From Sphingomonadales bacterium UBA1936 (GTDB lineage Bacteria > Pseudomonadota > Alphaproteobacteria > Sphingomonadales > Sphingomonadaceae), in NCBI GenBank assembly GCA_002336985.1, contig DDFE01000005.1, positions 34,933 to 41,077 of the forward strand: a stretch of 6,145 nt of DNA, in the 5' to 3' direction. Positions 6,073 to 6,145 of this stretch are shown piece after piece (the first letter of the stretch is position 1; each line of letters opens with the position of its first letter). Made by a program: the position numbers and the translations under genes. The notes beneath the pieces are model-generated. The model ran no database searches. It saw only the letters and a list, made by a program, of their open reading frames with translations, and was not told the origin of the DNA.

Positions 6073-6145
6073 GTTCGACAGGCTTTGTCATTATCGGGCG
6101 GAATGAGGGCGAACGCCTGGTCCGTTGTTTCGATTCCCTCCCGCC
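6069..6145 (+). CDS. Family 2 glycosyltransferase, N-terminal part (cut by right edge)
   Basis: The ATG at 6069 overlaps the flippase stop (ATGA, 6069-6072), so the gene is almost certainly translated in the same operon. Only 25 residues are visible. FVIIGRNEGERLVRCFDSLP (6-25) is the first beta strand and nucleotide-binding start of a family 2 (GT-A) glycosyltransferase, with the usual hydrophobic strand followed by RNEGERL. No hydrophobic anchor precedes it, so the N-terminus is cytosolic. It probably adds a sugar to the lipid-linked unit, but the metal-binding and catalytic residues lie outside the window. A different enzyme fused to a family 2 domain cannot be excluded. Confidence 0.85.
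   Translation, partial: MSSTGFVIIGRNEGERLVRCFDSLP

Noticed and set aside
1..6145. Search for mobile elements, CRISPR repeats, tRNA genes, toxin-antitoxin or defence genes
   Set aside because: No terminal repeats, transposase or nuclease motifs, spaced repeats or tRNA-like cloverleaf were seen; all main frames belong to polysaccharide synthesis.

Overview
The window is part of a surface or exopolysaccharide biosynthesis locus from a GC-rich bacterium. The short intergenic gaps, GTG starts and protein flavour point to an alphaproteobacterium, probably a sphingomonad. That placement is an inference from composition and remembered family resemblance, not from a search. I see no transposase, integrase, tRNA, rRNA, CRISPR array or phage gene, and no gene-free stretch longer than about 135 bases.

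Layout, left to right. (1) The C-terminal 157 residues of a polyprenyl-phosphate sugar-1-phosphate transferase (+, cut by the left edge), which would start the repeat unit on undecaprenyl phosphate. (2) A WecG/TagA/CpsF-family glycosyltransferase (+, 485-1234), 10 bases downstream. (3) A membrane-anchored family 2 glycosyltransferase on the minus strand (1238-2431), tail to tail with gene 2 and only 3 bases away. (4) A UDP-glucuronate decarboxylase (+, 2566-3522) that makes UDP-xylose, divergent from gene 3. (5) A family 4 glycosyltransferase on the minus strand (3512-4591), whose 3' end overlaps that of gene 4 by 11 bp. (6) A Wzx-like flippase (+, 4711-6072), divergent from gene 5 and possibly preceded by a coupled 12-codon leader ORF. 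(7) The first 25 codons of another family 2 glycosyltransferase (+, 6069 to the right edge), coupled to the flippase by an ATGA overlap.

Together these fit a lipid-linked, Wzx/Wzy-type pathway. The phosphotransferase loads the first sugar on the carrier and the WecG-type, family 4 and family 2 enzymes extend it at the inner face of the membrane. UDP-xylose from the decarboxylase is a likely donor, and the flippase exports the finished unit. A polymerase and export proteins would be expected outside the window.

The enzymes are of known types, and I found no convincing new system. The unusual points lie in the arrangement: strands alternate within a compact pathway, convergent genes abut or overlap, a hairpin-plus-T-run lies just inside the 3' end of the family 4 gene, and a short ORF with its own ribosome binding site runs into the flippase start. 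Two long reading frames have upstream start codons that are probably wrong; the corrected starts are 2566 and 4591.
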